From: Candidatus Omnitrophota bacterium
Lineage (GTDB): Bacteria > Omnitrophota > Gorgyraeia > Gorgyraeales > Gorgyraeaceae
Assembly (NCBI GenBank): GCA_003485765.1
Contig: DNHS01000008.1
Span: 1 to 6,988, forward strand
Direction: 5' to 3'
Length of the DNA: 6,988 nucleotides
Shown here piece by piece: positions 1 through 5,901 of this stretch. Position numbers and translations under genes: made by a program. Within the stretch, counting starts at the first letter, position 1; each line of letters starts with the position of its first letter. The notes under the pieces are model-generated. The model saw nothing but the letters and a program-made list of their open reading frames with translations. It was not told where the DNA came from and searched no databases.

Positions 1-606
1 CCTTCCAAGGCCTAAAATAGTTCCGGTCAGTATTCCGGGTACGGCATTCGGCAGAACAATATGCCTTATGGTTTGCCACTTGCTTGCGCCCAATGATAGG
101 CTTACCTCGCGGAATGATTGAGGCACGCTTTCTAATGCCTCCCGGGAAGTTGTAATAACTATAGGGAGGATCATTATGCCTAAAGTAAGAGACCCCGAAA
201 GTATGGACGCTCCGAATTTAAAAAATACCACAAATAAAGCTAAGCCAAAAAGCCCATAAACTACAGACGGTACCCCTGCCAAATTTACAATAGCTAATTT
301 TATAACCCTGTTTAATAAATTATCCTTTGAATATTCGCTGAGATATATTGCAGCCAAAAGCCCTATGGGCAGGGCAAATATTATTGCGCCTGTGACCAAA
401 TATACCGTGCCTATAATCGCAGGAAAAATGCCCCCGGAGCGCATGCCTTGACGCGGTATATCAGAAAGAAATTGCCAGTTTATGGCTGGGAGGCCCTTTT
501 GAATAATTATCACCAATATTAAACCGACAGGCACTACTATCAAAAGCGTTGCCAGGAATAAAAAGAAAAAAGCTATTTTCTGAGTCCTGTGAGAATTTCT
601 TTTCAT
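1..606 (-). CDS. pstA: Phosphate ABC transporter permease PstA, second copy (3' end cut by window edge)
   Basis: Inner-membrane permease subunit that would pair with PstC2 to form the phosphate channel. I translated 202 codons from the ATG at 606-604; the frame stays open to base 1. It starts MKRNSHRTQKIAFFFLFLAT, with a first membrane helix at about residues 11-36. It carries the PstA-typical NLAGVPSVVYGLFGLALF (108-125) and an EAA-like coupling loop, SFREVSLSLGASKWQTI (164-180) followed by VLPNAVPGILTGT. The window ends at GLGR, just where the conserved R-A-x-G-E-T should begin, so about 80 residues are missing. The start is forced: an in-frame TGA lies at 624-622 with no start codon between. 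A GAGGAG ribosome-binding site sits 11 nt upstream. Start codon and ribosome-binding site both lie inside a REP-like repeat. It resembles PstA1 in the core but is clearly not a recent copy. Confidence 0.93.
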   Translation of the reverse strand, partial: MKRNSHRTQKIAFFFLFLATLLIVVPVGLILVIIIQKGLPAINWQFLSDIPRQGMRSGGIFPAIIGTVYLVTGAIIFALPIGLLAAIYLSEYSKDNLLNRVIKLAIVNLAGVPSVVYGLFGLALFVVFFKFGASILSGSLTLGIMILPIVITTSREALESVPQSFREVSLSLGASKWQTIRHIVLPNAVPGILTGTILGLGR

Positions 607-677
607 CCTTCGACGCGCTCCTCATTTCATTCGTCGCTTGCTCAGGATGAACCCTGAACAAAGTCGAATGGGTTCAT
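602..677. repeat. REP-like inverted-repeat element at the pstC2/pstA2 junction
   Basis: A 76-nt block that folds on itself. TTCATCC (602-608) pairs with GGATGAA (645-651), CGACG (611-615) with CGTCG (632-636), TTCGAC (609-614) with GTCGAA (663-668), and TGAACCC (648-654) with GGGTTCA (670-676). The pairings are partly alternative. The motif set (CCTTCGAC, GCTCAGGATGAACCCTGA, GTCGAA, GGGTTCAT) matches a style of dispersed extragenic palindrome I recall from several uncultured bacterial lineages; I cannot check copy number from one window. The element supplies the TGA of pstC2 (676-674) and the ribosome-binding site and ATG of pstA2. Edges are approximate. Confidence 0.75.
618..623 (-). promoter_or_regulatory. 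Ribosome-binding site of pstA2, inside the repeat
   Basis: GAGGAG on the minus strand, 11 nt before the ATG at 606. The spacing is slightly long. The GAAGG touching the ATG is too close to serve. The site lies in the loop side of the possible TTCATCC/GGATGAA hairpin, so its accessibility may depend on which hairpin forms. Confidence 0.5.
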
Positions 678-1537
678 TGTCTTTTATGTAAAAAGAAATC
701 CGCTGTCACGTTAATCGCGAAACTAATTATAAATAAAACTATGCCTATGGCAAAAAGCGCAAAGTAATGTTCGCCGCCTACAACCGCCTCTCCCATTTCA
801 GCCGCGATTGTAGCTGTAAGGGTTCTGACCGGAACAAAAATACTTTGCGGCAGAACAGCCGCATTTCCTGTTATCATCATAACAGCCATTGTCTCTCCTA
901 TCACTCTCCCGATGCCGAGCATGACTGCGGCCAGTATGCCGCTGGACGCGGCAGGCAGCATGACTCTATATATGGTCTGCCAATGCGTCGCTCCCAGCGC
1001 AAAAGCCCCTTCTTTATAATTTTTTGGCACAGAATAAAGCGCGTCTTCCGCAATAGATACTATTGTAGGCATGGCCATAAACGCAAGCATTATAGAACCT
1101 GATAAAGCAGTTAAGCCTGTGGGCAAGTGAAAAATATTTTTAACTAAAGGCACAAGCGTTACCATTCCTATGAAACCAAGGACAACGCTAGGTATGGCAG
1201 CTAATAACTCTATGCCTGCTTTCAGGACCTCTTTTATTTTTAAAGGAGCTACTTCTGCTATATATATCGCGCAACCCACGCCTATCGGAATAGAAATAAT
1301 CGCGGCTCCCAGTGTAACAAGAAGTGAGCCTAATATAAGAGGAAGTATGCCTAACTGCGGCGGGTCTGAAATAGGATACCAGCTTTTCCCGAATAAAAAT
1401 TGAAAAGGACTTACGATATTAAATACCGCAAGGCCTTCTTTCAGGAGAAATAAAAAAATCAACGCTACAAAAAATATAGAAGCTATTCCGCATATAAGAA
1501 TAAGCTTTTCTATAATAAATTCTTTAAACTTACGCAT
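674..1537 (-). CDS. pstC: Phosphate ABC transporter permease PstC, second copy
   Basis: Inner-membrane permease, 287 aa, a normal length for PstC, that should pair with PstA2. It has a first membrane helix at about 12-32, a short external segment (KSWYPISDPPQLGILPL, 51-67), then five more hydrophobic stretches. PstC hallmarks are LLAAIPSVVLGFIG (111-124), the EAA-like loop KEGAFALGATHWQTIYRVMLP (175-195) that should contact PstB, and GRVIGETMAV (210-219). The ATG at 1537 has no good ribosome-binding site at normal distance; a GGAG lies 16 nt upstream inside a small hairpin. No alternative start exists upstream in frame before pstS2, and the next Met is about residue 125, so this start is kept. 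The stop TGA at 676-674 is the edge of the REP-like repeat, so the native C-terminus may have been altered. Confidence 0.95.
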   Translation of the reverse strand: MRKFKEFIIEKLILICGIASIFFVALIFLFLLKEGLAVFNIVSPFQFLFGKSWYPISDPPQLGILPLILGSLLVTLGAAIISIPIGVGCAIYIAEVAPLKIKEVLKAGIELLAAIPSVVLGFIGMVTLVPLVKNIFHLPTGLTALSGSIMLAFMAMPTIVSIAEDALYSVPKNYKEGAFALGATHWQTIYRVMLPAASSGILAAVMLGIGRVIGETMAVMMITGNAAVLPQSIFVPVRTLTATIAAEMGEAVVGGEHYFALFAIGIVLFIISFAINVTADFFLHKRQ

Positions 1538-1545
1538 AGAAGTTA

Positions 1546-1561
1546 ACGCGAAGCTCCGCGT
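1546..1561 (-). other. Small GC-rich hairpin between pstS2 and pstC2
   Basis: ACGCG (1546-1550) pairs with CGCGT (1557-1561), leaving a 6-nt centre in which one more G-U pair is possible. It occupies almost half of the 34-nt gap and contains the only GGAG near pstC2. On the minus strand the T-run precedes the stem instead of following it, so it is not a standard terminator. An mRNA-stabilising or expression-balancing stem after the binding-protein gene is a reasonable inference. Confidence 0.45.
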
Positions 1562-1571
1562 AAAAAAGTTA

Positions 1572-2426
1572 TTACCTGCTTATGGGAACAAAATCAGTAG
1601 CTAAGACTATATCTTGGCCCTCTTTGGAAAGCGCGAAATCTACAAACTTTTTTACCAGCCCTTGAGGCGTGCCATTGGTATAGAGAAACAAAGGCCTTGA
1701 TATGGGGTATTTATTGTTTACGACATTTTCTATCGTAGGTTCTACATATTCTGATTTTTCGTCTTTGGCTATAGCAACTGGTTTTTGTTTGGCTGAAATA
1801 TACCCCATGCCGTAATAGCCTATGGCGGAAGAGTTTCCGGCTACTTCATCAGCAATAGCCTGTGACGATGAAAGCATTAAAGCGCCTGGCGCAAACTCTT
1901 CTTTGTTATTGGGATCGTTTTCCCTCAATACATGCTCCTTAAAATAAACATGCGTGCCTGAATTCACTTCACGGGAAAGCAAAACTATCTTTTCATCCTT
2001 ACCGCCGACATCCTTCCAGTTAGTAATCCTGCCTGTAAAAATACCTGCCAACTGATCTATAGTAAGTTTATCCAAAACATTACCTGGATTTACTACTACT
2101 GCCAGGCCATCCAGGGCAACCTTTATTTCATTTGGATTTACGCCTTTTTTATTGGCAAGCGCAATTTCTTTATCCTTTATATTCCTTGAGCTCATAGCTA
2201 TGTCGCAAGAAGCGCTTATAAGGCTGGAAAGCCCAGTGCCTGACCCACCGCCTGTAACCGCTATAAAATCTCCTGGATATTTCTCCATATATTTCTCTGC
2301 CCATGCCTGGCCCAAATTCACCATTGTATCAGAGCCTTTTATCTGTATAGAGTTTTTACCCTGGCCCGCAAATACAGAAACCGCAAACATTGATATTATA
2401 AAAATAAATAACCCTTTTTTAAGCAT
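1572..2426 (-). CDS. pstS: Phosphate-binding protein PstS, second copy, with signal peptide
   Basis: Soluble periplasmic phosphate-binding protein, 284 aa, that should deliver phosphate to PstC2/PstA2. Residues 1-20 (MLKKGLFIFIISMFAVSVFA) form a Sec signal peptide with likely cleavage at VFA|GQG. No lipobox cysteine follows, which fits a free periplasmic protein. Family motifs in order are IKGSDTMVNLGQAW (29-42), TGGGSGTGLSSLI (58-70), CDIAMSSR (74-81), LDGLAVVVNP (105-114), the F-TGRITNWKDVGG segment (130-142) and SREVNSGTHVYF (151-162). The Ser, Thr, Asp and Arg residues in these motifs fit phosphate contacts known in the family. The start ATG has GGGAGG 4 nt upstream. The gene ends with two in-frame TAA codons. 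Its C-terminus (ATDFVPISR) differs from the GTGSVFGGKAAKAG tail of PstS1, so the two binding proteins belong to different subgroups. First gene of a Pho-box-preceded operon. Confidence 0.95.
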   Translation of the reverse strand: MLKKGLFIFIISMFAVSVFAGQGKNSIQIKGSDTMVNLGQAWAEKYMEKYPGDFIAVTGGGSGTGLSSLISASCDIAMSSRNIKDKEIALANKKGVNPNEIKVALDGLAVVVNPGNVLDKLTIDQLAGIFTGRITNWKDVGGKDEKIVLLSREVNSGTHVYFKEHVLRENDPNNKEEFAPGALMLSSSQAIADEVAGNSSAIGYYGMGYISAKQKPVAIAKDEKSEYVEPTIENVVNNKYPISRPLFLYTNGTPQGLVKKFVDFALSKEGQDIVLATDFVPISR

Positions 2427-2430
2427 AATA

Positions 2431-2436
2431 CCTCCC
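2431..2436 (-). promoter_or_regulatory. Strong ribosome-binding site of pstS2
   Basis: GGGAGG on the minus strand, 4 nt before the ATG at 2426. It is one of the clearest sites in the window and fits high expression of a binding protein. Confidence 0.8.
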
Positions 2437-2448
2437 TTTTATATTTTT

Positions 2449-2460
2449 ATTATATTAGCA
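2449..2460 (-). promoter_or_regulatory. Candidate -10 region of the pstS2 promoter
   Basis: On the minus strand this stretch reads TGCTAATATAAT. It offers either an extended -10 (TGC then TAATAT, 2460-2452) or a perfect TATAAT (2454-2449). The nearest TTTACA core of the repeat array begins 18-24 nt upstream, depending on the choice. That is a little long for a factor-independent promoter, so an activator bound to the repeats is plausible. Which -10 is used cannot be decided from sequence. Confidence 0.45.
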
Positions 2461-2474
2461 TGGCAATGTTTGGC

Positions 2475-2507
2475 CTATGTAAAATCTATGTAAAATATAG
2501 GTAAAAT
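2475..2507 (-). promoter_or_regulatory. Pho box-like array: three 11-bp direct repeats before pstS2
   Basis: On the plus strand two perfect copies of CTATGTAAAAT (2475-2485, 2486-2496) are followed by ATAGGTAAAAT (2497-2507). On the coding strand the cores read TTTACC, TTTACA, TTTACA with exactly 11-nt period. PhoB/PhoP-family response regulators bind tandem direct repeats at 11-bp period (TTAACA-like in Bacillus, CTGTCAT-like in E. coli). Position upstream of a phosphate-binding-protein gene fits that role. The match is by spacing and context; the regulator itself is not in the window. Confidence 0.78.
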
Positions 2508-2508
2508 A

Positions 2509-2523
2509 TGGGCTTAAAGCCCA
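2509..2523 (-). terminator. Palindrome after the LOG gene, possible weak terminator
   Basis: A perfect 15-nt palindrome (TGGGCTTAAAGCCCA), 14 nt past the LOG stop codon. On the minus strand it is followed by ATATTTTA, a T-rich but broken tail, so any intrinsic termination should be inefficient. It stands 1 nt from the first Pho-box repeat and could instead be an operator half of the same control region. Confidence 0.4.
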
Positions 2524-2537
2524 GGAGGGTATTGCGC

Positions 2538-3575
2538 TTAATCTCTATTAATAATACGAATCATCTCGCAAAGCCTGCCATAATCACGCAGATTGAAGTT
2601 CATTGCAAGCCGAGGCAACTGGAGATATTCTCTCTTTTCTATTTCTTTCTCCGTAGGAGGCGAAAACCTGATTTCGCCACCTGTCAGAATATCCTTAAAT
2701 TTCCTATTGATAAGATTTAATGTTTCCCCTGAGATCTTTTTATTCAGCCTTAATACAGTCAAACCTGAATCATACCTTATAGAGTGATATATTCTATAAA
2801 AATCTTCTATACATTTGATTGCTTCATCAGCACTTTTCACAATACGAAAAAGATTAAAATCTTTCTTATCAATAAATCCATTTTTGAATAACTGATTATT
2901 CATAAAACGCTTCCAATCAGTCCAGTATCTTGAGCCTTTCGGCTCCATTAAAACTATAGGCCTGGGTTTAGATTTCCCGGTTTGGATAAGAGTGAGCATT
3001 TCGAACCCTTCGTCATTTGTGCCGAATCCCCCCGGAAAAAGAGCGGTCGCGTCAGTCTCTTTCACAAAGATCAGTTTCCTGGTAAAGAAATATTTAAAAT
3101 TGATTATTTTATCTTTTTCGTCTATATATGGATTAGGTTTTTGTTCGAAAGGAAGGCGGATATTTAACGCGAAATCTTTCCCCTCTTTGGCGCCTTTATT
3201 ACCGGCCTCCATAACTCCGGGGCCGCCTCCTGTTACAACCATGTAGCCTTTTTCTGTCAGCTTTTTAGCAAATTCTTCAGCCATCTTATATTCGGCTGAC
3301 ACCTTTTTAGATCTCGCTGACCCAAAGATTATTACCTTTTTAACATCTCTATAAGGAGAAAATATCTTGAAAGAATAACGCAGTTCCTTCAGTGCATTAT
3401 TTACAAGTTTGAGATCCCCCTTATCGCCGGATTCCCTGCCTAATTTAACAGCGGTCGTTAGTATTTCGCGCAACAGATATTCGGTTTCAGTAGAAGAAGA
3501 TTTTTTGGCAAGTTCGCTTATTAAGCTATCTATAGCCATATCTCCAACTTCGTATTCTTTGGAAGTCTTTTTCAT
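2538..3575 (-). CDS. LOG-family Rossmann protein (putative nucleotide 5'-phosphate nucleosidase), long form
   Basis: 345 aa. The Rossmann core holds VIIFGSARSK (81-90), VVTGGGPGVMEAGNKGA (113-129), the FTRKLIF segment (164-170) and the LOG signature PGGFGTNDE (181-189), which fits PGGxGTxxE. Family members remove the base from nucleoside 5'-monophosphates; plant LOG makes cytokinin, and bacterial PpnN splits purine monophosphates and is tuned by (p)ppGpp. Such genes are often mislabelled lysine decarboxylase. About 80 residues precede the core, rich in charged helix-like sequence, and about 100 follow it (EAIKCIEDFYRIYHS onward), ending in a basic tail. That is longer than minimal LOG (about 190) and shorter than PpnN (about 450). 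The gene lies 40 nt after phoU. Start choice is uncertain: the ATG at 3575 has no clear ribosome-binding site, and Met13 has GGAG only 2 nt upstream. Substrate is not known from sequence. Confidence 0.88.
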   Translation of the reverse strand: MKKTSKEYEVGDMAIDSLISELAKKSSSTETEYLLREILTTAVKLGRESGDKGDLKLVNNALKELRYSFKIFSPYRDVKKVIIFGSARSKKVSAEYKMAEEFAKKLTEKGYMVVTGGGPGVMEAGNKGAKEGKDFALNIRLPFEQKPNPYIDEKDKIINFKYFFTRKLIFVKETDATALFPGGFGTNDEGFEMLTLIQTGKSKPRPIVLMEPKGSRYWTDWKRFMNNQLFKNGFIDKKDFNLFRIVKSADEAIKCIEDFYRIYHSIRYDSGLTVLRLNKKISGETLNLINRKFKDILTGGEIRFSPPTEKEIEKREYLQLPRLAMNFNLRDYGRLCEMIRIINRD

Positions 3576-3582
3576 ATGTCTT

Positions 3583-3588
3583 ATTATA
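3583..3588 (-). promoter_or_regulatory. Candidate -10 (TATAAT) just before the LOG start
   Basis: A perfect TATAAT on the minus strand, only 7 nt from the LOG ATG, in the 40-nt gap after phoU. I see no good -35 at 16-18 nt. If real, transcription would begin at or near the ATG and give a leaderless message, which would fit the missing ribosome-binding site. It may equally be chance in AT-rich sequence. Confidence 0.25.
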
Positions 3589-3615
3589 CCTTGATAATGA
3601 AGCTATTGCCTATAT

Positions 3616-4284
3616 TTATTTGAGTTTTTCTGGATGATGTTTGACAACATCGGCTTTGACCATATAGATAACATCCTCGGCGATATTGGTCGCGTGATCA
3701 CATATGCGCTCAAGATGGCGGGCTATTAAAAGTAAAGGTACGGCGCGGGGCGTAGCAGACGGATCTTTAGCTATAAAATCCTCCATCAATTCTTTCTGAA
3801 TAATATCCCTTAGCCTATCCGCTTCCCTGTCCAATAAAATCACCTTGCCCGCAAGATCAGGGTCCTGGTTAACAAACGCATTGATAGCGTCTTTTGTCAT
3901 CTGTTTCGCGAGATCCGTAAGTTTTGGGATATCGATAAGAGGCTTTAGTAAAGGTTTTCCTGTAAGCTCCAGCACTCTCCGAGCAATATCTATAGCCAGA
4001 TCCGCTATCCTTTCCAGATCCGTAGAGATTTTCATGGACATTGTTATAAAACGGAGGTCCACTGCCATAGGCTGCTGCAATGCCAATAAGTCTATACACT
4101 TTTCATCAATCTTATTTTCCATATCATCAATTATCCTGTCATCATTGATTGCCTTGACAGCGATTTCTTTATCAAGGCCTTTAAGAGCTTTTATTGACTC
4201 AAAAATAGCATTCTCAACCAAAATGCCCATCTTAAGCAGCTCTTCCTTCAAGCCCGCAAGTTCCTGATCCAGATGACGTTTCAT
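3616..4284 (-). CDS. phoU: Phosphate signalling protein PhoU
   Basis: Cytoplasmic, all-helical regulator, 222 aa, the usual PhoU length. In known systems it binds PstB and the sensor kinase PhoR, keeps the Pho regulon off when phosphate is plentiful, and restrains transporter activity. Two PhoU repeats are visible, each with the E-x-x-x-D metal-cluster motif: ERIAD (91-95, in STDLERIADLAIDIARR) and ERICD (192-196, in ARHLERICDHATNIAED). The first repeat also has LALQQPMAVDLRFI (67-80), a conserved family segment. Start and stop overlap pstB by one base (TAATG), with GGGAGG 8 nt upstream inside pstB, so translation should be coupled to the ATPase. No phoR/phoB is present here, so its signalling partner must be encoded elsewhere. 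Confidence 0.97.
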   Translation of the reverse strand: MKRHLDQELAGLKEELLKMGILVENAIFESIKALKGLDKEIAVKAINDDRIIDDMENKIDEKCIDLLALQQPMAVDLRFITMSMKISTDLERIADLAIDIARRVLELTGKPLLKPLIDIPKLTDLAKQMTKDAINAFVNQDPDLAGKVILLDREADRLRDIIQKELMEDFIAKDPSATPRAVPLLLIARHLERICDHATNIAEDVIYMVKADVVKHHPEKLK

Positions 4285-5042
4285 TATCCAAACCTCCCGG
4301 TAATATAAGCCTCTGTTCTCGCGTCCACAGGCTTTGTGAAGATATCCTGAGTCTTGCCGAATTCAATAAGTTCCCCCATCAAAAAGAAGGCAGAGTGGTC
4401 AGACACCCTGGCTGCCTGCTGCATATTGTGAGTCACTATCACGATAGTATAATTCTGCTTTAACTGATGGATCAATTCCTCTACCTTGGCGGTAGAAATC
4501 GGGTCCAATGCCGAACAAGGCTCATCAAAGAGAAGGACTTCCGGCTCAATAGCTAAAGTGCGCGCTATGCATAGCCGCTGCTGCTGGCCGCCTGAAAGCG
4601 TAAGCGCGTTTTGCTTTAAGTTATCCTTAACCTCGTCCCAAAGAGCGGCCTTCCTGAGGCTCTTTTCCACGATCTCGTCTATCATCTCTCTCATATCAAA
4701 CCCGTGGACCCGCAAGACATAGGCGATGTTATCATAGATGGATTTAGGGAAGGGGTTTGGTTTCTGAAAAACCATTCCTATCCGCCTCCTTAAGTCAACC
4801 ACATCCACATCTCCGCTATAAATATCTTCCCCGCGATAAAGTATGTCTCCTGAAGCGTGGAAATTAGGTATCAGGTCATTGATCCTGTTCAGGGAGCGGA
4901 TAAACGTGCTCTTGCCGCAGCCTGACGGCCCGATAATAGCGGTAACAGAATTTGACAGGATATTTATGTCTATCCCTTTCAGGACTTCTTTCGCGCCGTA
5001 AGACGCCCTCATTGCTTTTATTTCAAATGTTGGATTTTGCAT
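4284..5042 (-). CDS. pstB: Phosphate ABC transporter ATP-binding protein PstB
   Basis: Cytoplasmic ATPase that powers phosphate import through PstC/PstA; 252 aa, normal length. All ABC motifs are intact: Walker A GPSGCGKST (38-46), Q-loop VFQKPNPFP (91-99, the PstB-specific form), signature LSGGQQQR (149-156), Walker B VLLFDEP (169-175), D-loop SALD (177-180) and switch histidine in VTHNM (203-207). The C-terminus EAYITGRFG is typical of PstB. The start lies 1 nt after the pstA1 stop, with AAGGTGG 4 nt upstream; the stop shares one base with the phoU start. It is the only pstB in the window and could serve both permease pairs unless a second copy follows pstA2. Confidence 0.98.
   Translation of the reverse strand: MQNPTFEIKAMRASYGAKEVLKGIDINILSNSVTAIIGPSGCGKSTFIRSLNRINDLIPNFHASGDILYRGEDIYSGDVDVVDLRRRIGMVFQKPNPFPKSIYDNIAYVLRVHGFDMREMIDEIVEKSLRKAALWDEVKDNLKQNALTLSGGQQQRLCIARTLAIEPEVLLFDEPCSALDPISTAKVEELIHQLKQNYTIVIVTHNMQQAARVSDHSAFFLMGELIEFGKTQDIFTKPVDARTEAYITGRFG
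4293..4298 (-). promoter_or_regulatory. Ribosome-binding site of phoU, inside the pstB end
   Basis: GGGAGG on the minus strand, 8 nt before the phoU ATG. It lies within the last pstB codons (Gly-Arg-Phe-Gly) and supports the 1-nt-overlap start. Confidence 0.75.
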
Positions 5043-5043
5043 T

Positions 5044-5901
5044 TTACCACCTTATTTTCTTTTGATAATGGTGCCTTAACAAAATAGCGGCCGCGTTCAT
5101 AATAAGGGTCAGGCCCAAAAGCACGATAATGCCGGCAGCGGCGTTCGCGAAAAAGCCCTTCTGCGGCCTGGAGACCCAGTTAAATATCTGGATCGGCAGG
5201 ACAGTAAACGGATCGGATAATCCTTGCGGCAAAAAAGCTATATAGGTAAGCGCGCCTATTGTAATAAGAGGCGCTGTCTCTCCCACTGCCCGAGACATAG
5301 CCAGGATAACGCCGGTCATAATACTGCCGAATGCCGCTGGAATAACCTGATATCGCACTGTCTGCCATCTCGTAGCTCCTGAGGCATAGGAGGCTTCCCG
5401 GATTGAAAAAGGCACTGCCCTGAGCGCCTCCCGCGTAGAAAGTATAATTACAGGCAAGATCAAAAGCGCTAAGGTCAGGCCTCCTGCCAGGATGCTCCTG
5501 TCTAAATTAAAATAGCGCACAAAGAGGCCCAGGCCCAGGAGCCCGTATATCACCGAAGGAACCCCTGCCAGATTGGCGATATTTATCTCGATAAAATCAG
5601 TCAAACGGTTCTTTCCGGCATATTCCTCCAGATAAATACCCGCGCCTATACCCAGGGGCAGGGCTATAAGCGCTGTTATAGCCATTATCCATACAGTCCC
5701 TACCCATGCCGAAAGTATCCCGGCAAGCTCCGGCTTACGCGAGGGAAAACTCGTAAAAAAACTCCAGCTGAGCCTGGCTGAACCGTCTAAAAAAACATCA
5801 ATAATCAAAACTAAAAGCACGATCAGGCCAAAGGCTATCGAGGCAATACCCAGGATACTGAAGCCTTTATCCAGTCTTTTATTACGCGATTTTCTATTCA
5901 T
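5044..5901 (-). CDS. pstA: Phosphate ABC transporter permease PstA, first copy
   Basis: Inner-membrane permease, 285 aa, that pairs with PstC1. A first helix spans about 15-37, then an external segment with SFFTSFPSRKPELAGI (47-62). Markers in order are LPLGIGAGIYLEEYAG (81-96), NIANLAGVPSVIYGLLGLGLF (107-127), STREALRAVP (155-164), the EAA-like loop IREASYASGATRWQTVRYQVIP (167-188) and SRAVGETAPL (203-212), the last being diagnostic for PstA. The C-terminus is basic (HHYQKKIRW), fitting a cytoplasmic end. The ATG overlaps the end of pstC1 by 8 nt, with AGGAGG 3 nt upstream. pstB follows after one base. Confidence 0.97.
   Translation of the reverse strand: MNRKSRNKRLDKGFSILGIASIAFGLIVLLVLIIDVFLDGSARLSWSFFTSFPSRKPELAGILSAWVGTVWIMAITALIALPLGIGAGIYLEEYAGKNRLTDFIEINIANLAGVPSVIYGLLGLGLFVRYFNLDRSILAGGLTLALLILPVIILSTREALRAVPFSIREASYASGATRWQTVRYQVIPAAFGSIMTGVILAMSRAVGETAPLITIGALTYIAFLPQGLSDPFTVLPIQIFNWVSRPQKGFFANAAAGIIVLLGLTLIMNAAAILLRHHYQKKIRW

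Noticed and set aside
461..661. Minus-strand small open frame across the repeat into pstA2 sequence
   Set aside because: It is an out-of-frame reading of the repeat plus the pstA2 start; the pstA2 frame is unambiguous there.
767..1102. Plus-strand open frame of 111 codons
   Set aside because: Lies wholly antisense to pstC2, has a low-complexity Ser/His/Arg-rich translation and no recognisable family; a shadow frame.
1572..2426. Molybdate, tungstate or sulfate binding in place of phosphate for the second system
   Set aside because: The GSDTM, GGGSGTG and SREVNSGTH motifs and Pst-type permeases follow it, all typical of phosphate PstS.
2152..2493. Plus-strand open frame of 113 codons running through the Pho-box region
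   Set aside because: Antisense to pstS2 and its promoter, with no ribosome-binding site or family features.
2475..2507. Short CRISPR-like array
   Set aside because: Repeats are 11 bp and directly tandem with no spacers; a regulator-binding array fits far better.
2538..3575. Lysine decarboxylase identity for the LOG-family gene
   Set aside because: The old label comes from mislabelled homologues; the PGGxGTxxE signature is that of LOG nucleosidases, and no pyridoxal-phosphate lysine motif is visible.
3845..4267. Plus-strand open frame of 140 codons
   Set aside because: Antisense to phoU, whose frame shows both metal-motif repeats; the Ser/Ile-rich translation is typical of a reverse-frame shadow.
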